Below are positions 33,586 through 42,877 of a stretch of 64,000 bases of DNA, piece after piece. The translations under genes and the position numbers were made by a program. This stretch comes from Bacteroidales bacterium (GTDB lineage Bacteria; Bacteroidota; Bacteroidia; Bacteroidales; UBA932), in NCBI GenBank assembly GCA_016281435.1, contig JAEEIQ010000067.1, positions 18,031 to 82,030 on the forward strand, written 5' to 3'. Below the pieces are notes generated by a model. The model saw only the letters and a list, made by a program, of their open reading frames with translations, had not been told where the DNA came from and did no database searches. Each line of letters begins with the position of its first letter. The stretch's first letter is position 1.

Positions 33586-34197
33586 TTATGGTTTATAAAC
33601 ACAGTTTCGTGAAAGTATATGGGCGGGGCCGTTCGTCATCAGGAGGTCGCTTGACGTGGCCTTCACGGCTGTACTGCGCCCGCACTGCTCCATCAGCGTC
33701 AACCTGTCCTGCTGACGGTTCGACTTCGAGACTGAATCGTCAAGCTTGATGGTCATGACGGCGTTGACATCCTGCCACATCGTGAGCACATAGACCGGGT
33801 CGTAGCCGACGGCACCGTTGTAGCTGTCGTATTCACCCTTGATGATATGGAACAGCAGTATGTCTTTCAACTTGTCCACGGGAGCCTCACCGATATCACC
33901 GACCTCCAATGATGGAAGGATGTACGTGAAAAAAGCCGTTTCATCGAGAAGCAGGTATGTGCACTTCCTGTCTGATTGGGAATAATAGTCCTGCATGCCG
34001 CATTTTTCAATCGCCTCTTTCATCGTGGCGAGATCCGAAGCCGACTGGATGTACGACCAGCAGTCCACCCCCTGGCGTCTGTCCAGGGACGTAGGGGCAT
34101 ACTTGTGCGATTGCTGCAAAGGAAGCTTCGAGCAAGAGGCAACAGCTGCCGCCAGGGCAAGAAGGGCTGTCAGAATGATTTTATTCGCTTGTGCCAT
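33586..34197 (-). CDS. Lipoprotein with FAS1 (fasciclin)-like domain
   Basis: 203 residues with a lipoprotein signal (LALAAAVASC). The central part, DETAFFTYILPSL and VDKLKDILLFHIIKGEYDSY, resembles the FAS1 signature (T-x-x-AF and a DKLKDILLYHIVKG-like helix). The first half of FAS1 is weakly conserved, so the assignment is moderate. FAS1 domains bind proteins or glycans at surfaces. Its ATG is at 34197, overlapping the susD stop by 17 bases. The position right after susD is often taken by SusE/F-like surface binders, which suggests such a role. Confidence 0.6.
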   Translation of the reverse strand: MAQANKIILTALLALAAAVASCSKLPLQQSHKYAPTSLDRRQGVDCWSYIQSASDLATMKEAIEKCGMQDYYSQSDRKCTYLLLDETAFFTYILPSLEVGDIGEAPVDKLKDILLFHIIKGEYDSYNGAVGYDPVYVLTMWQDVNAVMTIKLDDSVSKSNRQQDRLTLMEQCGRSTAVKATSSDLLMTNGPAHILSRNCVYKP

Positions 34198-35614
34198 AGC
34201 CGGGATTTTGAGTAAGTTTCTTGTTTTCATCCAGATGGGTCTTGCTGATAGGGAACAGCCATTTCTTGGGGTCGTCCACCCCGCCGATGTCTGAAGCATG
34301 GCCGGTCCTTACGAGGTCGAACCAGTATTTGCCTTCACCCACGAATTCCCTTGTCCTTTCGTTGAGGATGGCAAGGATAAGGTCGTCGGATGTGATGAAG
34401 TCACCCTCCGTGACCGCAGGCAGGCCGGAGCGCATCCTTATCTTGTTGAGTTCCGTCACTGCATCGCCTATCTTTCCGATAGCGGCAAGCGCCTCGGCTT
34501 TAAGCAGTGTCATTTCAGACATGCGGTATAGGACGATGTCTCCGTCCGAGACGACTCCTCCCGTTCCGAATGTGGACCCCGCCGGCCAGAATTTCATCGA
34601 GATGCGTCTGGGAGTGGATGTGGAGAAAGTGGCCGCATAGCGTTTGTCCCCGGTCTCGAAAGTGGTAAGCAACTTGTCGGTCGGGTTGGCTTTGCTTACC
34701 CCGATGCAGAAATACGAGGTGTTGCCGTTGACGCCGTTCTCCAGTTCATCGTAGTGGAGGTAGAATATCCTTTCCTTGTTCACGGCGGACATGTCAGAAT
34801 TGATATCCACTTTTGAAAAGATGGATTTCCAATTGTCGGTAAAGGCACTTTGTGATGCTGAAGGAGAGATGTCAAACAGTTTCCAATAAGCCGAGGAGGA
34901 TGCCGGAGGAGCCAGGACATCTATCTTGTCCATGACAGAAAGGACCTTGTCGTATTCGTGCATCCAGGCATAGACATCGGCCATGATTGCATATACGCCC
35001 ATCCTGTTGAAACGGCTCCTCTTGAACGAAGCGTCGGAAACCGGCTGGGAATATAGTTCCGCGGCCTCAAGGTCTGAAACGACCTGCTTGAGAAGGGTTT
35101 CAGCCGATGTCCTTTCCCTGAAGACGTTGGATGCGGAATAGCTCTCCACCGGTTCGAGGAACAGCGGAGCGTCGCCCCACACGCGGACGATATAGAAGTA
35201 GCACAGAGCCCTTGCCGTGTAGCACTCGGAAAGGCATCCGCTTTTCTGGGACGGGAGCATGCTGGCTCCCGGGCCGTATTTGAGTACGAGGTTGGCCCTG
35301 TTGATGGTCTGGTAGAGATTGGTCCACAGAGCTGCACTGTTCGTGGACTTTATGGCATTGTTGATTATGTCGTACTGGTCAGCGCCGTTGGGCTGGTTGC
35401 CGGTATAGTTTCCGCCCCTGAGTTCACCCCAGTCGTACACCCCTTTTGCGAGGGCTTTCGACAGGGAATAATACATTGCGGTCACCCCGTTTTCCACATC
35501 GGTTGCATTCTTCCAGTAGTCGTTCCTGGTCAGTGAACTGGCCGGTTCGAGGTTCAGGAGGCCGGTGCAGGAAACAAGGGAAAAGACGGCAAAAAGGATT
35601 ATTAATCTTTTCAT
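34181..35614 (-). CDS. susD: SusD/RagB-family glycan-binding lipoprotein
   Basis: 477 residues with a lipoprotein signal (MKRLIILFAVFSLVSC). SusD landmarks are present: LNLEPASSLTRNDYW, YQTINRANLVLKYG, the TPR-like YTARALCYFYIVRVWGDAPL, and the C-terminal LTLLKAEALAAIGK and NEIRxR-like LNKIRMRSGLP with EFVGEGKYWFDLVRTG. It caps the SusC channel on the cell surface and captures oligosaccharide. It starts 13 bases after the susC stop; the GTG at 35626 is an alternative start but lacks support. Confidence 0.93.
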   Translation of the reverse strand: MKRLIILFAVFSLVSCTGLLNLEPASSLTRNDYWKNATDVENGVTAMYYSLSKALAKGVYDWGELRGGNYTGNQPNGADQYDIINNAIKSTNSAALWTNLYQTINRANLVLKYGPGASMLPSQKSGCLSECYTARALCYFYIVRVWGDAPLFLEPVESYSASNVFRERTSAETLLKQVVSDLEAAELYSQPVSDASFKRSRFNRMGVYAIMADVYAWMHEYDKVLSVMDKIDVLAPPASSSAYWKLFDISPSASQSAFTDNWKSIFSKVDINSDMSAVNKERIFYLHYDELENGVNGNTSYFCIGVSKANPTDKLLTTFETGDKRYAATFSTSTPRRISMKFWPAGSTFGTGGVVSDGDIVLYRMSEMTLLKAEALAAIGKIGDAVTELNKIRMRSGLPAVTEGDFITSDDLILAILNERTREFVGEGKYWFDLVRTGHASDIGGVDDPKKWLFPISKTHLDENKKLTQNPGYGTSE

Positions 35615-35626
35615 GGCAGCATTCAC

Positions 35627-38600
35627 TTAAAAGGCCAATGTTATACCGAAACCGTACTCCCTTTTCCTGGGATAACGGTTCGAATCTATTCCGAAACTCA
35701 GGGCGCTGGATCCGGAGAATTCCGGGTCGAAGCCCTTGTAGGCAGTCCAGGTCAGGAGGTTGTTCCCGTATATGTAAGACGTGAGGTCTTTTATACCGGC
35801 TTTCTTGACCCATTTGCGGGGAAGTTTGTAAGTGAGCTTGACATTCCTCAACTTGATGTAAGATGCGTCCTCGATCCAGAAATCGGAGGGGCCGAGCCTG
35901 TTGTACTCGACCGTCGAGATCGGGCGGGGATAGACGGAATCATCTCCGGGAGCCGTCCACATATTGTCGATGACCTCTGGCTCCGGGGATGTGTAGGTCC
36001 TCTGGAAAGAGTTTCTCGACTTTCTTCCGAAGTTGAATATCTGTCCGCCTATCGAGTAGTACATGGACACGTACAAGGAGAGGTTCTTATAAGACAAAGT
36101 GGAACTCAATCCTCCGAAGAAGTCGGCCTGGGCGCAACCCAGAAGGACTCTGTCGTCGGGATCTATAACCCCGTCCGTCGCGTCGGGGGACTCTATCCAG
36201 TTGACATCACCGCCCTTGAATACGGCACCGTCAGAGTATGTTTTCTGGGTGACGGCGCCGGTGTAGGCTTTCCCGTCGAGCAGGTACTGCCCGGAGAAGA
36301 CACCGCCCTCGAAGACGGGGGTCAGCTGTTTCCATTCAGGGGTGAAGGCGTTGGATTCGTCATACTGGAAGATGTTTTCGTGGGCATAGCCGTAGAATTC
36401 TCCGACTCTCGCCCCTTCCTGGACATAGATGGCGCTGTTGGATCCCGTATAGAAGGGAACCCCGTCAGCCAACTTTACTATTCTCGCGTCGTTCGTGGAA
36501 ATGTTGAAGTTCAGATCCCAGTTCCAGTTCCTTTTACGTACGATGTTGGCATTCAGGGACAACTCTGCGCCGCGGTTATTCATGGCACCCACGTTGCGTG
36601 TAATCGTGGAGAATCCGGTCTCTTTCGGCAGGTTGGTCTGGTACAGGAGGTCTGAAGTGTCCTTGTTGTAGATGTCGAGGGTGAGCGTGTACCGGTTGTT
36701 CAGGAAGGAAAGGTCAAGCCCGAGATTGAGCTGGCGGGTAGTCTCCCAGCCGAGTTCAGGATTCCCGAGGCGGCTGGGGGCTATTCCGGACACACCTTCA
36801 TAGTACTGCCCCGGAGCATATATCATCCAGGCGTCGTAATTGCCGATGGCGTCGTTTCCGGTGAGGCCGTAGCTGGCGCGGATCTTTCCTTCATGAAGCA
36901 CTGTAGATGACCATTCCATGAACTTTTCTTCCGAGAAACGCCATCCTGCGGAAACCGAGGGGAAGTATCCCCATTTCTTGTTGGCTCCGAACCTGGAGGA
37001 AGCGTCAGCGCGGAGATTGGCTGCCAGCAGGTATTTGTCCATAAGGTTGTACGTCACCCTGGAGAAGCCTGACAGCAGGGAGTGCTCGCTTATTGTGGAT
37101 GTCGTGTCGGCCACCTTTATCGAGGATGCGAAGTTGAGGGTGTAATGCTCGTCGGTCGTATAATCGATACCGGTGGTTTTCGCGTAGTCGGTATGCCAGA
37201 ACTGGACGCTGTTGCCGACGAGGACCGAAAGGTCGTGAACGCCTTTCTTGAATGTCCAGTTGAGGAAATTCTCATTCAAGGCGGTGTAAGTGTACCAGCC
37301 CGCATCCGTGCCCGTGGTCTTGTCGGTGGCGACCGTGCCCAGCAGTGATGTCGGTTTGTAGGTCTGGGTCCTGTTGGAGTTGAATGAGCCGGAAAGGTTG
37401 GAGGTCCACTTCAGGCCTGGCAGGATGTCTATCTCGATGTAATTGAGGATGGACGTGTTGACTTTCTGGTTCTTGTTGGTGGCCTCGATGGCATATGTCA
37501 GCGCGCTGTTGCGGTTCTCGATGTTGTGCATGGGGCTGCCGTCGGCCATGAAGATGTTCCAATAGGGAACCCAGTCATAAAGCTGAGTGAGAACCCCGGA
37601 TTCTGAATATAGTCCGTTCTGGTTTGCGTATGAGGCAAAAATCTTATGTCCCAGCCTCACTTTCGGAATGGCTTCGTATTCCAGGTTGAGACGCATCGTG
37701 ACCTTGGAATAACCGCTGTTCACGATGATTCCGTCTTCATTGATGAAACCAAGGCCGGCATAGTGCTTGGTCTTGCCATGTCCGCCGCTGGCGCTGAGGT
37801 CCAGCTGGTGTTTCATCGAAGGCCTGAAAATGTAGTCCAGGACATTGTACGGGGAATTCTGGAAATGGTTGTAAGGATCGGTATAGGGTGACGCCCCGGT
37901 TTCTCCCATACCTTGCCTTATCCGGTCAAACTGCCGGAACTGCTCCGGAGTGGTCAGGTCGATGCAGTTGGCGATGGTGTTGGAACTGAGCTGGTAACGG
38001 GCTTGGAGACGCGCCCTGCCGGGACTGCCCTTCTTGGTAGTGATGAGAACGACTCCATTGGCGGAACGGGAGCCGTAGATCGCCGCCGAAGCCGCATCCT
38101 TGAGGATTTCTATCGACTGTATGTCGGCCGGATTGATCATTTCCGCATCGTCCACTGGCATGCCGTCCACCACGTAAAGAGGGGTTACTCCATCACCGAA
38201 GGTCGAGATACCTCTCACCCTGACGGTAGCTCCTTCTCCCGGTGCTCCTGAATTGGTGACGATCTGGACTCCGGGGACCTGGCCCTGCATGGCCTCGAAT
38301 ACGTCCGTCGGGAGTTTGTTCTCGATTTCCTGGCTCGAAACGGATATGACCGCTCCCGTCATGTCACGTTTGCGTATCGTGCCGTAACCGACCACCACCG
38401 CCTTGTCGAGTTGGTTGATCTCTTCAGCAAGGATTATATCCACGGGCTTGGCCGCGGCGGTGAAAGAAACTGCCCTGTAACCGAGGCATGAAACTGTCAT
38501 CGGGGTTCCTTCCGGGACTCCGGTGACCTGGAACTTGCCCTCCGCGCTGGTAATCACAGCCTTGCGCCCCGCCGCACTGACGGCTTCCGAAACCACGGCG

Positions 38601-38728
38601 CCTACTACGGGAAGCCCGGCGTCGTCGGTGACGGTGCCTGTAACCGTAATGCGGGATTGAGCCAGTCCGGAAACAGGAATGGCAATCAGGACAAGGAGGG
38701 AAAAGAATAATTGCAAGAATCTTTTCAT
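35627..38728 (-). CDS. susC: SusC/RagA-family TonB-dependent receptor
   Basis: 1033 residues with signal peptide MKRFLQLFFSLLVLIAIPVS. A CarboxypepD_reg-like domain (about 25-110) is followed by the TonB box region AVVVGYGTIRKRDMTGAV, plug motifs VRVRGISTFG and EILKDAASAAIYGSRSANGV, and a long outer-membrane barrel ending in an aromatic residue (GFGITLAF). It imports oligosaccharides with SusD and TonB energy. The ATG at 38728 gives the proper signal peptide. A near-consensus -7 box (CATATTTG, minus strand, 38748-38755) is 19 bases upstream. Confidence 0.95.
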   Translation of the reverse strand: MKRFLQLFFSLLVLIAIPVSGLAQSRITVTGTVTDDAGLPVVGAVVSEAVSAAGRKAVITSAEGKFQVTGVPEGTPMTVSCLGYRAVSFTAAAKPVDIILAEEINQLDKAVVVGYGTIRKRDMTGAVISVSSQEIENKLPTDVFEAMQGQVPGVQIVTNSGAPGEGATVRVRGISTFGDGVTPLYVVDGMPVDDAEMINPADIQSIEILKDAASAAIYGSRSANGVVLITTKKGSPGRARLQARYQLSSNTIANCIDLTTPEQFRQFDRIRQGMGETGASPYTDPYNHFQNSPYNVLDYIFRPSMKHQLDLSASGGHGKTKHYAGLGFINEDGIIVNSGYSKVTMRLNLEYEAIPKVRLGHKIFASYANQNGLYSESGVLTQLYDWVPYWNIFMADGSPMHNIENRNSALTYAIEATNKNQKVNTSILNYIEIDILPGLKWTSNLSGSFNSNRTQTYKPTSLLGTVATDKTTGTDAGWYTYTALNENFLNWTFKKGVHDLSVLVGNSVQFWHTDYAKTTGIDYTTDEHYTLNFASSIKVADTTSTISEHSLLSGFSRVTYNLMDKYLLAANLRADASSRFGANKKWGYFPSVSAGWRFSEEKFMEWSSTVLHEGKIRASYGLTGNDAIGNYDAWMIYAPGQYYEGVSGIAPSRLGNPELGWETTRQLNLGLDLSFLNNRYTLTLDIYNKDTSDLLYQTNLPKETGFSTITRNVGAMNNRGAELSLNANIVRKRNWNWDLNFNISTNDARIVKLADGVPFYTGSNSAIYVQEGARVGEFYGYAHENIFQYDESNAFTPEWKQLTPVFEGGVFSGQYLLDGKAYTGAVTQKTYSDGAVFKGGDVNWIESPDATDGVIDPDDRVLLGCAQADFFGGLSSTLSYKNLSLYVSMYYSIGGQIFNFGRKSRNSFQRTYTSPEPEVIDNMWTAPGDDSVYPRPISTVEYNRLGPSDFWIEDASYIKLRNVKLTYKLPRKWVKKAGIKDLTSYIYGNNLLTWTAYKGFDPEFSGSSALSFGIDSNRYPRKREYGFGITLAF

Positions 38729-38747
38729 TATGTGGTTCCTTTTTTTG

Positions 38748-38755
38748 CAAATATG
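38748..38755 (-). promoter_or_regulatory. Likely susC promoter -7 box
   Basis: CATATTTG on the minus strand, seven of eight positions of TAnnTTTG-type spacing. The weak first base fits a promoter that needs the activator of the locus. Confidence 0.4.
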
Positions 38756-38802
38756 ATTCATTACGCCATGATATACATGTCAACTTTTCGCTTTTTAGGG
38801 GG

Positions 38803-38810
38803 TAAATTTG
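38803..38810 (+). promoter_or_regulatory. -7 box for the hybrid sensor gene
   Basis: TAAATTTG, full TAnnTTTG match, 77 bases before the ATG at 38888, leaving a leader of about 70 bases. Confidence 0.5.
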
Positions 38811-38887
38811 CAAGGTGTGGCGGGCCGGGATTTCCCTTTAAGGATAATTATTCATATCTTGCACGAAGTAATAACCAGGCCACAGAG

Positions 38888-41800
38888 ATGCTCCGACGTC
38901 TGTCAATACTCATCCTGTTTTCATTCCTGTCTTCCTTGGCGGGCCGGGCGGAAATGTCCTATACAACGCCGGTAGCTCTCCAGTCGATAGAGAACGGGGC
39001 GGTCTATTCTTTCTGTCAGGATGGGGAAGGAGCAATATGGATGAGCACGAACTATGGTATCTGCCGTTTCAACGGAAACAGTTTGGAAATAAAGGACCGG
39101 AGTCTTTTCCACGCGCATATCTGCTCCAATTACGCCGACCTCATTTACATCCCTTCGAGAAACGGGATATTGCGTTTTGATGCCAGCGGCGACTCTTTCT
39201 CCCGCATGAAGGGACCGGCCATCGATTATTCCCAATGTGCATTGTATGCGGAACAAGATCGGATCTGGGCTGCATCGGCGGACTGCTTGTGGATGTCAGA
39301 CGCAGACAGCCTGTCTCTATGGTGCACGATTCCTGGGGGTGGTGAAAGGACTGTCAAACTGCTGCGTCAGAACGGTATGTTCCTGGTTGCATCCGAAGAT
39401 GGCCAGATATGCGAGATAGGTCCTGACCGCATCCCGCGCATCCTCTTCAAGGCGGAAGACAAGATATGCGACATCTTCGTGGATTCCAAAGGACGTCTGT
39501 GGGTCGGGCTCAAGACACAGGGGATAGTGGTTCTCGATCGGACGAGGAACGTTGAAAAGAGATATCACGGCACTACGAACGGCCTTCCTCTCCGGGAAGC
39601 CAGGACGTTCTGCGAAGACAGGACAGGTCGTGTTTTCGTCGGCACCATAGACGGGCTGGTCGTTATACACGGTGACGGGACGTGCCGGATGAACACTGAA
39701 TACGCGCCCGAAGGATATGCCATATGCTCCTTGATGAGGGACAGGGACGGCAATATCTGGATAGGCACGTTCTACCGGGGGGCTTTTTTGTGCGAATCTG
39801 ACAATTCCCCTTTCAGGACCATAGACGATAAGGGGTCCGAAGACATCAAGCTTGTCAACAGGCTTCTGGAAGACAAGAGAGGAGATGTGTGGGTGATTAC
39901 TGACCGCCACGGATTATACCGTTACAATGATTCCGGCAAGTCATTCTCCCTTCTGGGAGGCACGCGTATTAAGAAATTCAAATGCGGCTGGTATGACGGG
40001 GCAAAGGACTGCCTCTGGATAGGGGAATACTACGGCTCTCTCAACCGTTACGATATCCGTTCCGGCCATTGGGACAGCTTCCCTTTTTCCGACGACGATT
40101 CGGAGGGAAGCAAAAACAGCATCTACGCCATCGTCCCGGGGCCTTCCGGCGACTTGTTCCTGGGCACGGCCACGGGGGTGTTCGTGTTCAATCCCCGCCG
40201 GGAGAGGACCGTCAGCAGGCATCTGCACGGCTACAGAGGTATTGCGAGAGACCTCCTGTTCGACAGAGAAGGGGTCCTGTGGATAGGCGGCAATGGTTTT
40301 TATAGCTGGACCCCCGGTTCGGACATCAAGAAAGAAGAAGCCTTCGGGGACCTTTTCTGCCCCGGGATCAGTGATGCGGGAGGCGGTAAACTGTACGTTG
40401 CCGCGACAGGGGCCGGAATAGCCGTTTTCGACAAGTCTGGGACCATATTCTTCGATGGCGATAATGTGGGTCTGGCCGATGAGTATACCTCATTTGCCGA
40501 GCCGGTCAACAGGGAACTGGTCCTTGTCGGCGCGCGGACAGGGCTTTCCTTCGTCAATGTAGGGACAGGCGAATGTTATAATTACTACGCCCGCAACGGG
40601 CTTGGCATCAGTTCCGCGAGGGAAGGTGACGTGCTCCGCCGCTCGGACGGCAGCATCTGGATAGGCGGCACTGACGGTATCGTCACCATGACCGATACCT
40701 CTTTCGTCTTTCCCCGGAAGACTACGCAGCCCAGGCTCGAGGGACTTATGGTCGGGGACAAGGCTGCATGCCTCAGATCCGGCATCCGCCTTCCGCACGA
40801 CAAGCGCAGTTTCCTTGTCCATGTCGCCACCTTCGACTATTCCGGCATTGTACCTTCCTTCTGCGAATACAAGCTGGAAGGGCTCGACAAGGAATGGGTC
40901 AAGCTTCCGGCCGGCCTCCCCATAAGCTACGGCAATGTCCCGCCCGGGAAATACACCCTGCTCGTCAGGACGTCGGAGAATGCTCTTCATCCCGTCTGGA
41001 CAGAGCTCTCGGTTCCCGTCTTGTCGACGGAGGCCTGGTATTCTTCCAGGGTTGCCGTCATTATCTATTTCATCCTCGCCGCCGCTCTTCTGGTGTGGCT
41101 ACTTTATACTTTCTACAGCCGGATGCTGCTTGCCCAGCAGCTAAGGCTTCAAAAACGTGAGAATGAGGAAAGGATGCGCTTCTTCATCAACCTGTCCCAC
41201 GAATTGAGGACGCCATTGACAATGATCATAGGGCAGTTGGGGCTGTTCTTCAGGTCCAACAAGAGTGGCGTGAAGGAGATCAAGAGCATTGAAAGTTCCT
41301 ATAAGAATGCCCAGAAGATGGAGAAGATAGTCTCGGAGTTGCTTGACTTCGAGAAGCGCAACCAGGGTTATTCCAGCATATCCGTCAGCGAAACCGATCT
41401 TTGCGCATTCCTCATAGAGACGAGGGACTGGTTCTCCCAGTATGCAAACTACCGGGATATCCGCCTGGATTTCCGGATCCCTTCATACCCTGTTCCTGCC
41501 ATGATAGACCGTGAACAGATGCAACGGGTGCTTTCAAATCTCCTTAACAATGCTTTCAAGTTCACCCCGGACGGAGGTGAAATCGACCTCGCCCTGGCAG
41601 TCCGGAGGCTCGGGAAAGAAAGGAAGGTGGCCGAAATCAAAGTCTCGGACACCGGAAAGGGAATATCGGAAGGGGCTTTGAAGCGCATATTCGATCCGTT
41701 CTATCAGGATCCAGACCGCAAGTCACAGGGTACGGGCATCGGACTTGCCATGAGCAAAGGCATCGTCACCCTCCATCACGGGAGCATTACCGCATCAAAC

Positions 41801-42754
41801 CGCAAGGGCGGAGGTGCTGTTTTCTGTGTTACGCTGCCCCTTGGAGATGTCTGGATGAAGGGGGATCCCGCTGTGACGGTCTTGTCTGGAGATGCGGTTC
41901 AGGCCTCTTTGAAGTTGACGGACGTCCCTTCGGAGGAGTACCTGAAGGCTGCCGTGCAGAAAGAACCATTTTCCGGGGGAGACGCCCAGACGGAAAAGAA
42001 CACCATGCTGATTGTGGAAGACGACGCGGATATGCGCAAGATGCTCGTGTCGATATTCAACAACTCCTATGGTATCTTCGAAGCTTCCGATGGTGCGGAG
42101 GGCTTTTCTCTCGCCAAGTCGAAGCAGCCGGACATCATTATAAGTGATGTCATGATGCCTGTCATGGATGGGATGAGCCTGGTTGCAAAACTGCGCCAGG
42201 ACTTCGAGACATGCCACATCCCGGTAATCCTTCTGACGGCGATGTCCTCCTCCGACAATGAAATAGAGGGTATAAACAAAGGCGCGGACGACTATATCGG
42301 CAAGCCTTTCAGGGTGGACGTGCTCGAGGCCAGATGCCGCAACCTCCTTGAGAACAGGAACCTGCTCAGGAAGAAATTCACCAAGACCATCGCAAGTTTC
42401 GAGGGGCTTACGAAAACGGAGAAGGACGCCGATTTCCTTTCCAGGGCCGCTACGGTCATCGAGGAGAACCTGCTTTCTTCTGAACTTGGAGTCGCCCTTC
42501 TCTGCGACAAGTTGAATATCAGCCGTACCATCCTTGACCAGAAAATCAAGGGCATCACAGGCATGACGCCGCGGGTTTTCATCGAAACGATAAGGATGAA
42601 ACAGGCATGCCGCCTTCTGGAAGCCGGTTCAGGCAACATCTCGGAGATCGCCTACATGCTCGGCTTCAGTTCCCCGAAGTACTTCACCATCCGCTTCAAG
42701 AAACAGTTCGGCCAGACCCCGACCGAATGGCTGGCGTCCCGGGACGGATCGTAG
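38888..42754 (+). CDS. Hybrid two-component system sensor/AraC regulator (HTCS)
   Basis: 1288 residues. Signal peptide (1-20), then a sensor made of two-component propeller repeats (blades end in motifs such as IWMSTNYGI, LWVGLKTQG, IWIGTFYRG, LWIGGNG), a Y_Y_Y domain, one transmembrane helix (about 722-743), a histidine kinase with FFINLSHELRTP (His about 771), LLNNAFKFTPDGG and GTGIGLAM, a receiver domain (VEDDADM, Asp in IISDVMMPVMDG about 1086, GADDYIGKP) and an AraC DNA-binding domain (ISEIAYMLGFSSPKYFTIRF, about 1250). All catalytic residues are present. It senses an oligosaccharide in the periplasm and should activate the divergent susC operon. Confidence 0.95.
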   Translation: MLRRLSILILFSFLSSLAGRAEMSYTTPVALQSIENGAVYSFCQDGEGAIWMSTNYGICRFNGNSLEIKDRSLFHAHICSNYADLIYIPSRNGILRFDASGDSFSRMKGPAIDYSQCALYAEQDRIWAASADCLWMSDADSLSLWCTIPGGGERTVKLLRQNGMFLVASEDGQICEIGPDRIPRILFKAEDKICDIFVDSKGRLWVGLKTQGIVVLDRTRNVEKRYHGTTNGLPLREARTFCEDRTGRVFVGTIDGLVVIHGDGTCRMNTEYAPEGYAICSLMRDRDGNIWIGTFYRGAFLCESDNSPFRTIDDKGSEDIKLVNRLLEDKRGDVWVITDRHGLYRYNDSGKSFSLLGGTRIKKFKCGWYDGAKDCLWIGEYYGSLNRYDIRSGHWDSFPFSDDDSEGSKNSIYAIVPGPSGDLFLGTATGVFVFNPRRERTVSRHLHGYRGIARDLLFDREGVLWIGGNGFYSWTPGSDIKKEEAFGDLFCPGISDAGGGKLYVAATGAGIAVFDKSGTIFFDGDNVGLADEYTSFAEPVNRELVLVGARTGLSFVNVGTGECYNYYARNGLGISSAREGDVLRRSDGSIWIGGTDGIVTMTDTSFVFPRKTTQPRLEGLMVGDKAACLRSGIRLPHDKRSFLVHVATFDYSGIVPSFCEYKLEGLDKEWVKLPAGLPISYGNVPPGKYTLLVRTSENALHPVWTELSVPVLSTEAWYSSRVAVIIYFILAAALLVWLLYTFYSRMLLAQQLRLQKRENEERMRFFINLSHELRTPLTMIIGQLGLFFRSNKSGVKEIKSIESSYKNAQKMEKIVSELLDFEKRNQGYSSISVSETDLCAFLIETRDWFSQYANYRDIRLDFRIPSYPVPAMIDREQMQRVLSNLLNNAFKFTPDGGEIDLALAVRRLGKERKVAEIKVSDTGKGISEGALKRIFDPFYQDPDRKSQGTGIGLAMSKGIVTLHHGSITASNRKGGGAVFCVTLPLGDVWMKGDPAVTVLSGDAVQASLKLTDVPSEEYLKAAVQKEPFSGGDAQTEKNTMLIVEDDADMRKMLVSIFNNSYGIFEASDGAEGFSLAKSKQPDIIISDVMMPVMDGMSLVAKLRQDFETCHIPVILLTAMSSSDNEIEGINKGADDYIGKPFRVDVLEARCRNLLENRNLLRKKFTKTIASFEGLTKTEKDADFLSRAATVIEENLLSSELGVALLCDKLNISRTILDQKIKGITGMTPRVFIETIRMKQACRLLEAGSGNISEIAYMLGFSSPKYFTIRFKKQFGQTPTEWLASRDGS

Positions 42755-42837
42755 TTTCGTATTGCGGGAGCATCTGGCTAACCGGCCCTTTTGTACATTT
42801 AAACGGAAAAATAACCTTGTCAAAGCAAAATAATCAG

Positions 42838-42845
42838 TAAATTTG
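42838..42845 (+). promoter_or_regulatory. Promoter of the first beta-helix gene
   Basis: TAAATTTG with a TTG (42817-42819) about 18 bases upstream that fits the -33 element; the box ends 32 bases before the ATG at 42878. One of the few boxes here with a plausible -33 partner. Confidence 0.6.
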
Positions 42846-42877
42846 CTTGATACGGCCCACTGCCGGGCATATAGAGT

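Larger units (their letters stand above)
20762..42754. other. Polysaccharide utilisation locus (PUL)
   Basis: Eleven minus-strand genes, including a 45-residue ORF, from susC (38728) to a GH31 gene (20762) have gaps no larger than about 35 bases or short overlaps, so they can be read as one operon. The divergent hybrid sensor gene at 38888 is the expected regulator. Enzyme content is GH28 (two), CE7-like, GH13 and GH31, plus two DUF5123-like beta-helix lipoproteins. GH28 and DUF5123 point to pectin. This is an inference from gene content. Confidence 0.85.
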
